A stretch of 64,000 nucleotides of DNA from Tetrapyrgos nigripes (GCA_013368315.1 JAACJM010000297.1:1-64000), one strand, 5' to 3'; positions 33,212-45,051 are shown, counted from the first letter of the stretch. Notes: generated from the letters alone by a model not told the origin. Numbers and translations: made by a program.

Positions 33212-36200
33212 TCAACGGTCTTCAAGCCTTCACTCTATTTGATAGTGGTAGCACTGCAGATGCTATCAGCCCTGATTTTGCTCATGCAGCAAAAATAAAA
33301 ACATTTCAACTAGAGAACCCTGTAGCTCTGCAACTTGGAACAAAAGGCAGTTGTTCTAAGATCCTGTATGGCTGTGAGGTATCATATAAGTTCCAGAGCA
33401 AGAAAGAGGTCATACAATCAAAGGAATACTTTGATATTGCGAATGTCGACCGTTATGACATTGTTCTAGGTACTGTCTTCATTAGAAGACACAATTTATC
33501 TCTCCACTTTGAAGATGACACTATTAGGATGAAAGGTCATCGTATCCCTACTCTTTCTGAGGGGGAGGAAGTAAGTGAACTTACTAGAAGATACGCAAAA
33601 TTTGTTTCCTTTGAAACTAAACCCACGGGTGATGATATCGAGGTTAAAACACGTCCCAACAAATATGGAATTGTCAAGAATTCCAGAAAACCTCCTGCTA
33701 GTGCTAGCAAGAAAGCAAAATGACTATACAATAGTCGTCATAATTTAGCTTGCTCCGACTGTGCGGAGCCTCCCTGGTCTCGTAAAGCTGCTTCAGCAGA
33801 AGAAGTGATTGACAAAGACAATCAAAAATTCAGAAAAACCCTTAGTCGACACTTACCTGTATTACCTGGTCCTGGTGACTCTATATCCACTGATGACTTG
33901 ATCAGTATTATTGACCAAGTTACAACTGGCACATATACTGACTCAGATTTCAACTGAAATCTTCACAAAGTCGATGAACTTATCCAAGAATTTGCTAGTG
34001 CTAAGTCAATTGACTTACCATCATCTCATTTCAATGTCAAATCAAAAATATCTATTGAAGAGGCATTGAATAAGTCTGCAGAACATTTTCAATCACTAAA
34101 GAAGATATCCCTCAACTGCGTCAACAGTGGTTTGACACATATATGGATATTATGAATGGTGTGCCAGAGAAACTGCCACCTGAACGAGAAGTCAATCATA
34201 CAATACCATTGATTGATCATTCAAAGAAATACTGATATTACATGCCCAGATGTCCAGATTCTCTCCGAGAACAACTCGCTCAGAAGATCGCTAGATACAC
34301 TCAAGCTGGATAGTGGGAACCAATGTCAGTGATGCAAGCTGTGCCAATGCTTTGCATTGCAAAGAAGGATGGCACCTTGCGCACTACTATAGATTGCCGA
34401 GAGCATAACGCAAATACTGAAAAAGATGTTACACCTCTCCCTGACCAGGCGGCAAGCAAGAAACTTAGATCTAAATTTGATCTCTCAGATGTGTATGAAC
34501 AGGTACGAGTTGTGGCTGAAGATATCATGAAAATGGCTTTTTCCACTGTAAGTGGAACGTTCATCAGCCACACAATGCAGCAAGGTGATTGCAATGCACC
34601 TTCAACATTTCAGCAACTCATGAACACCATCTTCTGAGACTACATTGGCATTTTCATGCATGTATACTTGGATGATATCTTTGTATTTAGTGATACAATT
34701 GAAGAGCATGAGCACCACCTCAGTTTAGTTTTTGATAAACTACGTGAACAGGAATTATTTTTGAAAGCTAGTAAAGTTGAACTCTATGCTGAAGCTATGG
34801 ATTGCCTTGGTCACATTATTGATGGCAAAGGATTACATGCTGATAGCAATAAGCTTGAGTGCATCCGTAATTACACTGACATCCAAAAATTCCTTTCCCA
34901 CTTTCTACCAGATGTATCCTCCTGGACCACACCATTATCAGACATGTCTAGAAACGCCCAGCCGTTTTTCTGGAGACCTCTCCATGATGTATGTTTTTGC
35001 AACATCAAGGATCTATGTTGCAAGACTCCCATACTCAAGCCTATTGACCCTTGGAACCCAGACCCAATCTGGGTTGTGTGTGATACGTCAGTATCTGGCA
35101 TTGGAGCTATGTACAGCCAAGGACCAACTTGGCAGACATGTAGACCTGCTGGCTTCATGTCAAAGAAATTTTCTGATGCTCAACGTAATTATAGAGTTTT
35201 TGAAACTGAAACTCTAGCCATACTCAAGGCTCTTCTCAAATGGGAAGATAAGTTAATTGGGTATTGCATTCATGTGGTAACAGATCACAAAGCTTTGGAA
35301 TTTTTCCAAACACAAAAATGCCTATCCAGTTGTCAGATGTGCTGGATGGAGTACTTATCTCGCTTCGACTTTGATATTACTTACATCAAAGGAATTACAA
35401 ACCGAGTGGCTGATATTCTCTCTTGCTACTATGAGTCTGATACTATCGAGGATAGCCAAGCCTCATGAATACGTTAATGCTGATATTCATCTGGATAAGC
35501 TTGGTCAAGATCTACCCTTAGGTAGAAAAGAAGAATATACTGGCTTGATTGAATGACTCTTGGCCACAAGAGAAGCCCGTGAGGTCAATGAACCAAGTGA
35601 TATTGAAGCTGCTGAGCTTGAGGCAGCTCAAGAACCTGACACAGAAGAAGGATCCATTCTTCCTAAGGTCAATCCAACTATTGTCGACTCACAGGCTAAA
35701 GGTGAAAACCTCTGAAGTCACAGCATTGATAACAATCCAACTTTTCTTGATGACATCAAGAATTCTTACGCCACTGACCCTCTATTCAAGAAGGTACTTG
35801 AACACCCAGAGGATCATCCAAGATTTTTCATAAAGGAAGAACTGATTTGGACTCACAACCTTGCCGGAGAGCCCGTCGTATGTGTACCTCAAGTCCCAGA
35901 TGGTACACAGTCCTTACGAGGAAAAATTATGGAGCAAGGACATGCCACCATCAGTCATTTCGGCCTGCAACGTACGTCCAATTACATCTGGCGCTGGTAT
36001 TGGTGGCCACGAATTTATGGAATGGTAAATAAGTTTTGCCGGAGCTGTGAATTATGTGCTAGGTCAAAAGTCAGTACTAAACTGCCTGCTGGAAAGCTGC
36101 ATCCACTACCAATTCCAACAAGACCTTGGCAATCAATAGGTATGGATTTTATTGGCCCTTTTCCTGAGATCAAAGGATATAATTACCTATGGGTAATCAT

Positions 36201-37220
36201 CTGTCGATTGACTGCACAAGTACACCTCATTTCTCATAATACAAAGGATACAGCCACAGACCTTTCCTTGTGCTATATGCAGGAAATTGTGCGTCTACAT
36301 GGTCTTCTGGAATCTATTGTATCAGATAGAGATTCTAAATTCACATCCACATGGTGGAGAGAGATACATCGTCTTCTTGGAGCAAGATTGCTCATGTCTA
36401 CATCTTTCCATCCGCAAACTGATGGTGTCAAGGAGCGAGCTAACCGTTCGATCACTCAAATATTCCGTGCATCAATCTGGGCTGATCAACATGACTGGTT
36501 GATCAAAGTACCTATTGTGGAATTCACTCTCAACTCAAGCATCAGTGAGACTACTGGTTTCGCTCCCTTTGAGCTTAATTATGGATACATACCATCAATG
36601 CTTTTTGAACCTAGAGATCAAAAAGATCTCCCTGCAGGAATTCGAGCCTTTGGAATTCAAGCAATGCAGAACCTCTACAATGCGCATGATGCGATCATCA
36701 AAGCTCAGGTCTTTCAGACTCACCACGCAAATAAATGATCAAAGAGGGTTCCCATGTTTATCTGTCTACAAAAAACCTTTCTCTTCCAAAGGGAAGAGCA
36801 AAAAAATTATTGCCTAAATTTGTGGGCCCGTATGAAGTCTCTGAGATCAACCTGGAGACGTCTACATACCGCCTCAACTTGCCAAATGACTTTAAGGTTA
36901 GAAATCTGCATGATAGATTTCATGTAAGCCTTCTGCACCCATATCACGAAACAGATATGTTATTATTCCTGGACTGCACCAAGCCTGAGCCATATGATTT
37001 TGGTGCGCCTCCAGAGGCCGAAGAATTCGTAGATTCGATCTCAAATCATTCTTGGAAGAATGGAAAAGTCTTCTTCACAGTAAATTGGTCACTCGGAGAT
37101 GTAACGAATGAACCATATGCTACTGTGAAGGATCTACGTGCTTTAGACAAGTACTTCCGGTTGATTGGAGTATCTCGGTGGCAAGATCTCCCCAAGGGAT
37201 CTAAGAAGGCCCAGAAATGA
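33212..37220 (+). pseudogene. Gypsy B protease, reverse transcriptase, RNase H and integrase
   Basis: In order: retropepsin motif LFDSGSTADAISP (33239), reverse transcriptase (MLCIAKKDGTLRTTIDCREH, then HVYLDDIFVFSD with the YLDD active site at 34665), RNase H (VVTDHKALEFF, YLSRFDFDITYIKGITNRVA), the integrase zinc module (HATISHFGLQ, CRSCELC), the core (MDFIGPFPEIKGYNYLWVII, IVSDRDSKFTSTWW, FHPQTDGVKERANRSI) and a C-terminal domain (FVGPYEVSEINLETSTYRLN, HDRFHVSLLHPYHE). Stops include TGA at 34635-34637 and 36736-36738, both where Arg is usual, plus others near 33957, 34310 and 35553. Removing the DNA transposon restores the link to the upstream part (CPHCSNNENCCLSAFVEFNG). Inactive. Confidence 0.9.
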
Positions 37221-37343
37221 GTTCAGAATTATCAAAACCCTAAACCTAATTTTCTGGCGCATTAGCCACTTAACCTTTGCACTTGGAATAACAATTCCAA
37301 AAACCACCCATCTTCTCGTTTCTGGCCTCACAATCACCAAAGA

Positions 37344-39357
37344 ATGTTCGATTCTTCTATGCCCTTCCCATTGAACGTGGACTTCAATGGCACTGACACC
37401 AATAGGATGGATTCTAGTAATCCCATAAATAACGATTCAAATGCTAATCGTTCTTCAGTAACAATTTGGCGTTGCCAAACACCAATCCTATGCCCTGGAA
37501 TCAACCCTCTTTCCCTCCTACACACATGTATGGAACGTTCAATCCAAACACTCCTCAATACGCATCTAGTATTCCTCAATATCCACCTAATACATTTTTT
37601 CCTACTTCCAACCTGAACTTTGCCCATGAAGAAAATATTCTTCGTCAATGTGCACTTCAATCTATGCCCAACATTGTCCCCAAGTCTGGTACTTGGAAGT
37701 TTAACACCCCCAACGAGCATGTTGAGTTTATTGATGATAAAGGGAATCCTCTTAGCAACTTTAATGATCAGGTTGCCCTTGCCCGATCTTGCAAAGACCC
37801 TTCCTACCTATCTGCCATGCAAGACATGGTGCAATACTTCCAACACTCCGTTAAGCTTGAACTCGAGCCTAAACTTGACTGAGCGTATGACCAAATACAT
37901 GAGCTTGAGGATAGGCTTTGTAAGAAGTCATACAGACACGATCATAGCTGCTCTTGCTCCCCTACTCGTAAACGGGAAGAACACCATACTTTTAGACGTT
38001 CACCGCCTCCCACTACTCGTACATCCTCTCCAGCCCCTTCCAGGGAATATCTATTCCCTTCTCCATCCCTTCCTCATGTCAGCCATGATACTTTGGATCC
38101 ACAACCACCTCCTGTCAACCATGAGACAGAATATACACTTCTTACTTATCTTCATCGTTGTCCTGGTCATCCAGAGAACACCAATATCCCTTGAGATGTA
38201 GAAGAAACTGGCAGGCTATGTACTCCTATCCACATTGTAGATGCTGCTGATCGCAAGGCCCCACCTGTGCCGTTACCAGTTCCTGAAGGGGCTATACCAC
38301 TGGAACGCCAGTGTGTCCCAATTACAGCCCAGGAGCTTGAACAATGGGTTGCTGAATCCAAAGTTCCTGGTAATTGGGTTGCGATGGATCACATACATGA
38401 CATGGTCAAGATTGTGAACATGATTCACAATCTCCAAACCAAGTTTAGATGCCACAGTCTCTCTGATGTTGAAAAGTCAACCCTCAACATCAACTTCTGC
38501 AATCCTACCTGGGCTCACTTTGAACCTTATCTCCGTACTATGGATTCTCCAGAATCCTGGAAACAGGCCCATGTAGCCTGCCTCATGTTACTACTTCTTC
38601 CAAAATCTCGGCCAAGTCAGAACATATGTTTCTGCACACTCCCCTTCGTGCTCGCCTTGGTGTTCATTTCAAAGACAGTGGTTATCATGATGATAACTCA
38701 GTTCTAAACTGAAGCCTCAGTCCAAGAACAAACCGACTGAGGAGGAAAAGCGCTTGTCTATGTGGTTCCAGAAAATCCTCATCCACATTCTTTCTCAACC
38801 ATACTGGTATTCCCAGCTTGTTGAATGCCTTAATCTCTTGATCTCTCCTGCACCTCCGAATCATAACTATACTCGATTCAAGGCCAACGACTTACCGAAA
38901 GGAAATGAGTCTGCCCCGGTGGCTATGGCCAAATTCTTGGCTCGCGCTGGAGTAACTATCCAGGTCACCAACTCCATGTTCCGATGGGCGCATCAATTTT
39001 GCATTGATGCTCAAGCCTTGTATACTAAGGAAGATGCCAGATTCTTTCTTGATGTATATCGCGATGTTCACTGGAACACCAAAATCCACCTTCACCTCCG
39101 CTGTCCATAAAGTTCCTAATTTCTGGAATTTAGTGGACATCAAGGAACACCGCTGCTGAACAGCTGTTGTAGGTCTCCTTATTCATGAGAATAAGGCTCT
39201 CAAGGGTTACAAAATTCCTACCACTGGGGTGGACATTACAGATCTTAATATCCAGTCCTCTAACTCTGGCTTGGGCACGTCAATGGATACTGACGAAGAT
39301 GCTCATACAGCCCAAACCACTATCACCCAAGATGATGACATGAACAATAGTGCTTAA
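37344..39357 (+). pseudogene. Gypsy B extra 3' ORF of unknown function
   Basis: After the integrase C-terminus a second, sense-strand coding unit of about 650 codons occupies the position where some retroelements keep an accessory or env gene. It begins MFDSSMPFPLNVDFNG, shifts frame near 37460, and reads PNTNPMPWNQPSFPPTHMYG, WKFNTPNEHVEFIDDKGNPL, a coiled segment (YDQIHELEDRL), a His/Pro-rich linker, PVPEGAIPLERQCVPITAQE, then, after a frame change near 38590, EEEKRLSMWFQKILIHIL and GVTIQVTNSMFRWAHQFCID. TGA codons at 37880-37882 and 38192-38194 look like decayed CGA. I see no signal peptide or membrane helix, so an env role is unlikely. It could be a second gag-like or DNA-binding protein. 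Confidence 0.6.
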
Positions 39358-39409
39358 TTGTACGCCGTTCACTGTCTAGATTCCCAAAGGCCAATCTACA
39401 GCGAGAGGG

Positions 39410-41364
39410 TGTAACGCCTCGTTACCGTATTTAGAATTATCTCCATATTATATATCTTCTCATGTTGATAAGTACTTAAGTTCGGCTAGCTACAACTTGT
39501 ACACCATCATTACTTTTACTACCATCTGTCTCTCAACTCACTCTATGCACCTGTACTTCACCTCTGTGGCAAGAATAAACCCCTGTTTTGATTTACTCAC
39601 ATCAGGAAAAAAATAATGTTTCTACTTAGTACAACATAGACACCATAGTGATGATAGTTGCATTGTAAGGTCCCCAATTATCAAGAACTCCATAGTACTC
39701 TGTAGTACAGTCACATTGATCCGTAGCATTAGGTAAACATCACTCATATCTCCGTATCCCTTGTATTTATAGCCACATCCTGTATAGTGTATGGATTCTA
39801 CAAAACCTATTTCGACTCAGTATCCTATAGACCAAGAGATAGACACTGTAAGTGAGACTGAAAACCCACCATTGGAATACCCAGGGCATCTCGCAGTTCA
39901 TTGTACAGACAAAAGTTCAAGGAAGAGAACAACAATATATATTATAAATACCCTACATCAACAACAAAGTCTACGATGCTGCTGTACCTGCAGATACTCT
40001 CTCTTCGGCCTCATCACCATTCTGTCCTCCTCTTCCTCAGAATCAGTGTCACTGGTATGACCAGCCAATCCCTATGCCAAGCAGGCTTGATGGAGTGGGT
40101 CGATACTGTTCAAATGCTTATTAGTAGACTGTACATCAGGAGGGAGGATAACTTACCAGGCTTTCAAGTACATTCACAATCAAATATTTGTAATGATACA
40201 CTCATTGAGGTCCTTGCCAGTTCTGGAGTTCTTGGCAATGCTTGGCGTGAAACATGGCAGACAATATTGTTGATGCAGCATTGGCTATGATTACTGACAA
40301 GGGCATCATCAGAAAAGCAATGAGTACTGCCTAATGAGGCTCACCTGTTGTGCTGGCATGGCTTGAGGGCAAGGTGACGATAATTAGGAAAGGAGTCAGA
40401 GACAATTGAAAAACAAAGAAGTTAATTAAGCTCACCTTGTGTAAAAGCATCTCCACTAAAATCTTCAGCCTCTGAGTCGTTCTAGACAGGTGTAGATTCT
40501 ACAGTAAGTCCTCGACCACTTCCAGTACTGATAAAGACATACCTCAGTGCTTCTTGCCAGAAGGTGCGCTATGGTCTACCCCTACTCTTTTTTCCGGCCA
40601 GCTGAGCAGGTCTTTTAAAGCAAAGTTGGTGGACAGAAATATATTCGCCTGAGGACTCCTCGCCACTAGCCTGTGAGGGAGCTTTATGTTTTCGCCAGCT
40701 GACATGGAGGTAGTGGTTGAAGGAACGAATTGGCAAAGGCCACCCACAGTATAAATGAAACACACAGTCACAGTGGCAAAATTTTCGGCATTTCGGTTCC
40801 ATTCCGAACACTGAACCATTCATGCTGTCAGTCTGGTCTCCTCATTTGGACAGTGGGACTCTTTGAGTCTTTCTTTGGGTTCACGTTTATCTCAATGCTT
40901 CAGGTCTTCAAATGGCTCAAGTGGGACTTTTATTTAAAGTACACCATATTTCGTTATCATCCTCATCTTCACATAAGGGCAGAGCTGGCTCATCAGGCAG
41001 CACAGCAACAAGAACCTGAGTGGCCTCACTGAAAGAAAAAGTGCAAATAGTTTACAGCTTTAGGTGTAGTATTACAAGTATCACCAATAGTATGAGCAGC
41101 TAAAACAGTGTACGCAGCTGCCCGAGTTCAGATTGTTAACCTTTGAAAAGGCTGGTATACCAGTCACTATGGAAGTCCTAGGCCTTGTGCTGGAGGCAAT
41201 ATTGTGCTATGTATGATGCAGTAGTTACTACGGATACTACGTCGCTCTACTGAAACTCCAGAGAATAGCATTGATCTCCAGCAGTTCAGATAATTCGGGT
41301 GGGGCTTGGTGTAGTAATTTATTTTTTCCTGATGCAGGCCTTGGGCCCTTGCAGGACGCTTACA
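39410..41364 (+). repeat. Gypsy B 3' LTR, interrupted
   Basis: The LTR consists of 39410-39599 and 41337-41364 (218 bp in all). It begins TGTAACGCC after a purine tract and ends GCTTACA. Comparison with the 5' copy shows where the 1.7-kb DNA transposon entered. The five bases that follow are CAGGG. Confidence 0.85.
39600..41334. mobile_element. 1.7-kb DNA transposon with CATCAGG terminal inverted repeats
   Basis: The left end CATCAGGAAAAAAATAA and the right end, inverted, CATCAGGAAAAAATAA form terminal repeats of 16-17 bp. The flanks are ...TTACTCA and CAGGCC..., whereas the uninterrupted LTR at 28774 reads TTACTCAGGCC, so the target duplication is the dinucleotide CA. No transposase is recognised inside; the ORFs at 39791-40290 and 40544-40823 have no known domain. 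The superfamily is unclear: TA-specific mariner is excluded by the target, and a CACTA-like relation is possible but unsupported. Confidence 0.75.
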
Positions 41365-42382
41365 CAGGGTCGCCTCTTGTACTTCTTCATCCACCATAGT
41401 CCTGTACTCAGAATTAATTCCTTGCAATTATATGTTTATTCTCTTGACCCTCCACCATCCCCTTCTAACCTCCACTAACAATTCACTGGAAGCAAATCCC
41501 TGTAAATACGCTGCCATACAGGGGTATTACAGCAGCCTTACTACAAGTCATTCAACAAGTAATACACCTTACATTACAGGAGTATTACAAACACATATAT
41601 TTTTCAGAACAATGCTGGAAGACTGCTGTAAAGCAGGAGGGATTACAGCAACATTTCAGTGTGACATAGTGTGACAGTAATACATTCTGTAATACTGCCA
41701 AGAAATACAGAGGTATTTCAGAGTGACACTGGAACAAATTCCTGTAATTACCCTGCCATACAGGGGTATTACAGTGTCCTTACGACAAGGAATTCAATAA
41801 GTAATACACCTTACATTACAGGAGTATTACAAACACATATATTTTTCAGAACAATGCTGTAAGACTGCTGTAAAGCAGGGTGTATTACAGGAACATTTCA
41901 GTGTGAGGTGCTGTCACAGTAATACATTCTGTAATACTGCTGAGAAATACAAAGGTATTCAGAGTGACACACAGTCACAGTAAATCTCTCAGTAAGTCAA
42001 GATAGTATTACAGGGGATTTACAACATTGGATTATGTAGTAAATCTTCAGTTCTGGCAAAGGTATTTACAAGAGAATTACTGTGACATTTGAGTCACAGT
42101 AATACATTGGTAAGACAGTGTGGATTACAGAGAGAATACATAAATCAGAAAGGAAAATTTGGATGTGGTAATTCACCTGAAAATTCCAGTGCCGTGACAG
42201 AGGGTAAACAATGTGACAGTTAAGTCACAGTAATACTGCAGTAAGAAACAAAGTATTACAGAGGTTTTACATGGATGCTGAGATTGTGGAATGTATGCTG
42301 TAAGGCATCAGGACTTACAGGAAACTTATCAAAAACGAAGATGGGTAAAAAAGGAACAATTGAGGACAAATGATATGAAAGG
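41365..42382. repeat. 242-bp tandem duplication rich in TATTACAG
   Basis: TTACATTACAGGAGTATTAC occurs at 41569 and 41811, giving a period of 242 bp for two copies (about 41487-41970). The whole stretch to about 42260 is crowded with TATTACAG, CTGTAATA and GTGACAG words in both orientations. No coding region is recognised. It could be the inner part of a decayed DNA transposon with many subterminal repeats. Confidence 0.7.
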
Positions 42383-42904
42383 ATTCAGGGTATGTCCTGA
42401 ATACATCCTGAATACACCCTGAATACGTCTGGAATACACCCTGAATACACCCTGAATACACCCTGAATACACCCTGAATACACCCTGAATACAGCTTGAA
42501 TTGAATACATCTTGAATACATCTTGACTATGTGCTGAATACGCCCTGAATACGTCCTGAATACACCTTGAATACATCCTGAATACGTCTTGAATACACCC
42601 TGAATACACCTTGAATACACCTTGAATACATCCTGAATACGTCCTGAATACGTCCTGAATAGGCCGTGAATACGTCCTGAATACATCCTGAATACATCCT
42701 GAATACATCTTGAATACGTCTTGAATACGTCTTGAATATGTCTTGAATATGTCCTGAATATGCCCTGAATACATCCTGAATACGCCTTGAATACGTCCTG
42801 AATATGTCTTGAATACGCCCTGAATACGCCCTGAATACACCTTGAATACGCATTGAATATATCCTGAATACGTCCTGAATACATCCTAAATATGTCTGGA
42901 ATAT
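42383..42904. repeat. 11-bp minisatellite, left block
   Basis: Tandem units of 11 bp with plus-strand consensus YTGAATAYRYC, for example CTGAATACACC and CTGAATACGTC. The block starts with an inverted part-unit: ATTCAGG (42383-42389), six bases, CCTGAAT (42396-42402). It ends at the target duplication AATAT (42900-42904) of gypsy A and continues at 51014. Confidence 0.95.
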
Positions 42905-43523
42905 TGTTAAGTCCGGGCAGATCCTAGCATTAGGAAACACGTCGGACCCAAGCGGAAGTCTTGTTGGAGTTTTAGGAAAGGATGAAGACGGACCCGGGCA
43001 GAACTGGTAGTCTCTGGAAATGAAGTATAGGGAAGACACGGAATGGAATCCGTTAGGATGGTACTTTGTTGTCTGAAGTCGGATGAAGTTAGGAGACCAG
43101 CTAATTCGATTTTAGACTTAAGCTATCTACTACAAAGTTGCTAGCTTAAGTACTACTTCGGAAACTATCGGAATGAATAGGAGTAAGATAGGAATGGTTC
43201 AGAAATGAAGGAAAAGCACATGGTGCTATTGGAGATGGATGGAGCACTGCGGAACAAAGTGGAAACAAAGTGGAACGGATTGGAGATGAAGTGGAGTAGC
43301 TTTGGAGATTAGATACGAGCTATCCAGTAGTTATCCGAAATGAATCACGAGTTCCCGGATGGGATCCGTGTGTGGAGATTAATTGGAGCTCGGATATGAA
43401 ATTGGAAATGAATGATCGGAAAGTGTTCGGGATGGAAGGGAATGAAGTTCAAAATAAAAGGAAAAGAAGTTCGGAAAAGAATCGGATACGATCAGAAAGA
43501 TATACAGAAGCATAGATATTACA
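42905..43523 (-). repeat. Gypsy A 3' LTR
   Basis: 619 bp. Compared with the 5' LTR it lacks one 11-bp unit of GTGGAAACAAA and differs at 12 positions, all transitions, ten of them at CpG sites. Confidence 0.95.
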
Positions 43524-43759
43524 GTATCCCCCTCTTAGGCCTCGAGCCCTCGAGAGGCATGGAAACGAATAGTAATCCGTCGGAATGAAGTTGAAAAGAC
43601 AATAGAAAAAAATAGAAAAGGGGTGGACCCCGGAAAATGAACAATGGAATCGGAAACGAATGGAAATGATCGGGGTTGTGAATGGTTTCTAAATTAAGTA
43701 ATTGGTAACGAAATGAACAGGAAACAATAAGGATGGCCCGTGCGTGTATTTTGAAAACG

Positions 43760-43766
43760 TATAAAA
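43760..43766 (+). promoter_or_regulatory. TATA box of the antisense gene
   Basis: TATAAAA, followed by GGG, lies 47 bp before the ATG at 43813. It lies inside the element, 237 bp from the 3' LTR, and points opposite to gag-pol, so the antisense gene can have its own promoter. Confidence 0.55.
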
Positions 43767-43812
43767 GGGAGAAGTCCTTGGAAGCAGAGCAAAACCAACT
43801 TCACCGTTATCA

Positions 43813-44827
43813 ATGTCTTCCACCACTTCCTACGTTCCCCTTGACGTTTCCAAGCTCCTGACGGAGTATATGACCAAATGGACAACGTCCAACGCGAAAC
43901 TTCTGGCTCCTGTGCAACCTGAACCTTTGGTGGAGCAAGTGATCGATGATAGTATGAGGGTGACGGAAAAGCATCGGATCCGTCAGGAAAATAAAAATGG
44001 TGCGTGACCTGTTTTGAATTGGGTTTTCCACGGATGCTAACGGAATGGGCTTTAGCTCGACAAGCACATGAAGCTCTGTGTGGAGGAGTTGATGGAATTG
44101 TGGTTGGAGCAGCAGAAAGACACAGAAAAGGCGAAGAAGGAGGAATTGGAGGCTGAGGAGAGGAAACGGCTGGAGGAATGGGTAAGGAAGGAGAAGGAAC
44201 GGACAGAACGGACAGAACGGGGTCCAGAGGTGGAGATGGAGCATTCCGATGCGGGCCCGTCGGAGAAGGCGAGAGGAAAGAGAAAAGCGAATTCCGGACC
44301 GAGTAGTCCTCGTGCAGCTCGGAGGTGACGTAGGGACGAGGGATCTGGGGATGAAGACTCAGAGAGTGAGGAAGAGGTTGAGGTGGAGAAGGGAGAGGCA
44401 TATGCCGAGGTACGTTTGTTTTTTCCGTTTTTCTTTACCTTCGGATTTTGACCTTGATTTTGTATAGCGGTGTTCCCGGTGTACCCGACTCGGTTTGGAG
44501 TGCACGTCCCAAAGCGACGGGAAACGTGCTTGCGAGTCCTGCGTGGCATCACGCATGGGGTGTAGCTTCACCGGTCGGAAAGCCGTCCTTCCCGACGTCT
44601 CGACCCTTTGTGCCATACAGTTGGCCCAACTCCGTCGCATCATCCATATAGGGAATGTTCTAGAAGCGATGGCGGAATCGTCGAACATCCCACTTCCCAA
44701 AATGGAGGATGAGGAGTGGACGGGAATGGAGGCAAGATTGCTGGACATGCTGGATTCGCTCGGAAAGCCGAAGAAGAAAGGAAAGGGGAAGAAACTGAGG
44801 TCAAAGGCAGTGGTAGAGGAAGATTGA
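43813..44827 (+). pseudogene. Antisense accessory gene: coiled-coil, Zn2Cys6-like protein
   Basis: Three exons on the strand opposite to gag-pol. Exon 1 (43813 to about 43999) reads MSSTTSYVPLDVSKLLTEYM and EQVIDDSMRVTEKHRIRQEN. Its donor GTGCGT and the acceptor CTTTAG at 44055 are good, but the phases do not match. Exon 2 (44056-44409) reads HMKLCVEELMELWLEQQKDT, then a long Glu/Lys/Arg coiled coil and, past a TGA (44326-44328) that looks like a decayed CGA, an acidic tract EDSESEEEVEVE. The second intron (44410-44467, GTACGT...ATAG) is in phase. Exon 3 has C-x2-C-x6-C-x9-C-x2-C-x6-C (from RCSRCTRLGLEC to CESCVASRMGC), the spacing of fungal Zn(II)2Cys6 DNA-binding domains, then LPDVSTLCAIQLAQLRRIIH and a Lys-rich end. 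It probably binds nucleic acid. One stop and one phase problem suggest this copy is damaged. Confidence 0.7.
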
Positions 44828-45051
44828 GGAAAGGGACAGTTGCACGTTGGACGCAATGGACATGAACTCTTGTATATAGATTTTTTGTAATGGATACTTG
44901 ACCGGACCTGGATGGGCAAAAAATTTTCTTGGAACAAATTTTGAGTGAAGTTAAGATGCGATCGGAGTAAAAGGAAAAAATGAGAAAAATTAGAATAAAT
45001 TGAAATTAGTGAAGAGCGCTGAAGGGACGGAAAACGTCGGAACGATAAGGA

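Larger units (their letters stand above)
28631..41364 (+). mobile_element. Gypsy element B, decayed, with an extra 3' ORF
   Basis: A plus-strand Ty3/Gypsy retrotransposon. It has a 5'-truncated left LTR (28631-28807), gag (29150-31155), protease to integrase (31700-37220), an additional ORF (37344-39357), a purine tract GCGAGAGGG and a 3' LTR starting TGTAACGCC at 39410. The 3' LTR is split by a DNA transposon (39600-41334), and the protease region is split by another (31781-33211). The base run after the 3' LTR is CAGGG; the left target duplication is lost with the LTR start. The junction at 28631 cuts the KDZ transposase just behind an intron. Confidence 0.85.

Noticed and set aside
37344..39357. 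The 3' ORF of element B as an env gene
   Set aside because: No signal peptide, membrane helix or Cys-rich ectodomain pattern is visible.
13380..41369. CAGGG next to both the solo LTR and the gypsy B 3' LTR as evidence for one shared insertion site
   Set aside because: The LTR sequences are unrelated and the loci are 28 kb apart; a five-base coincidence is not unusual.
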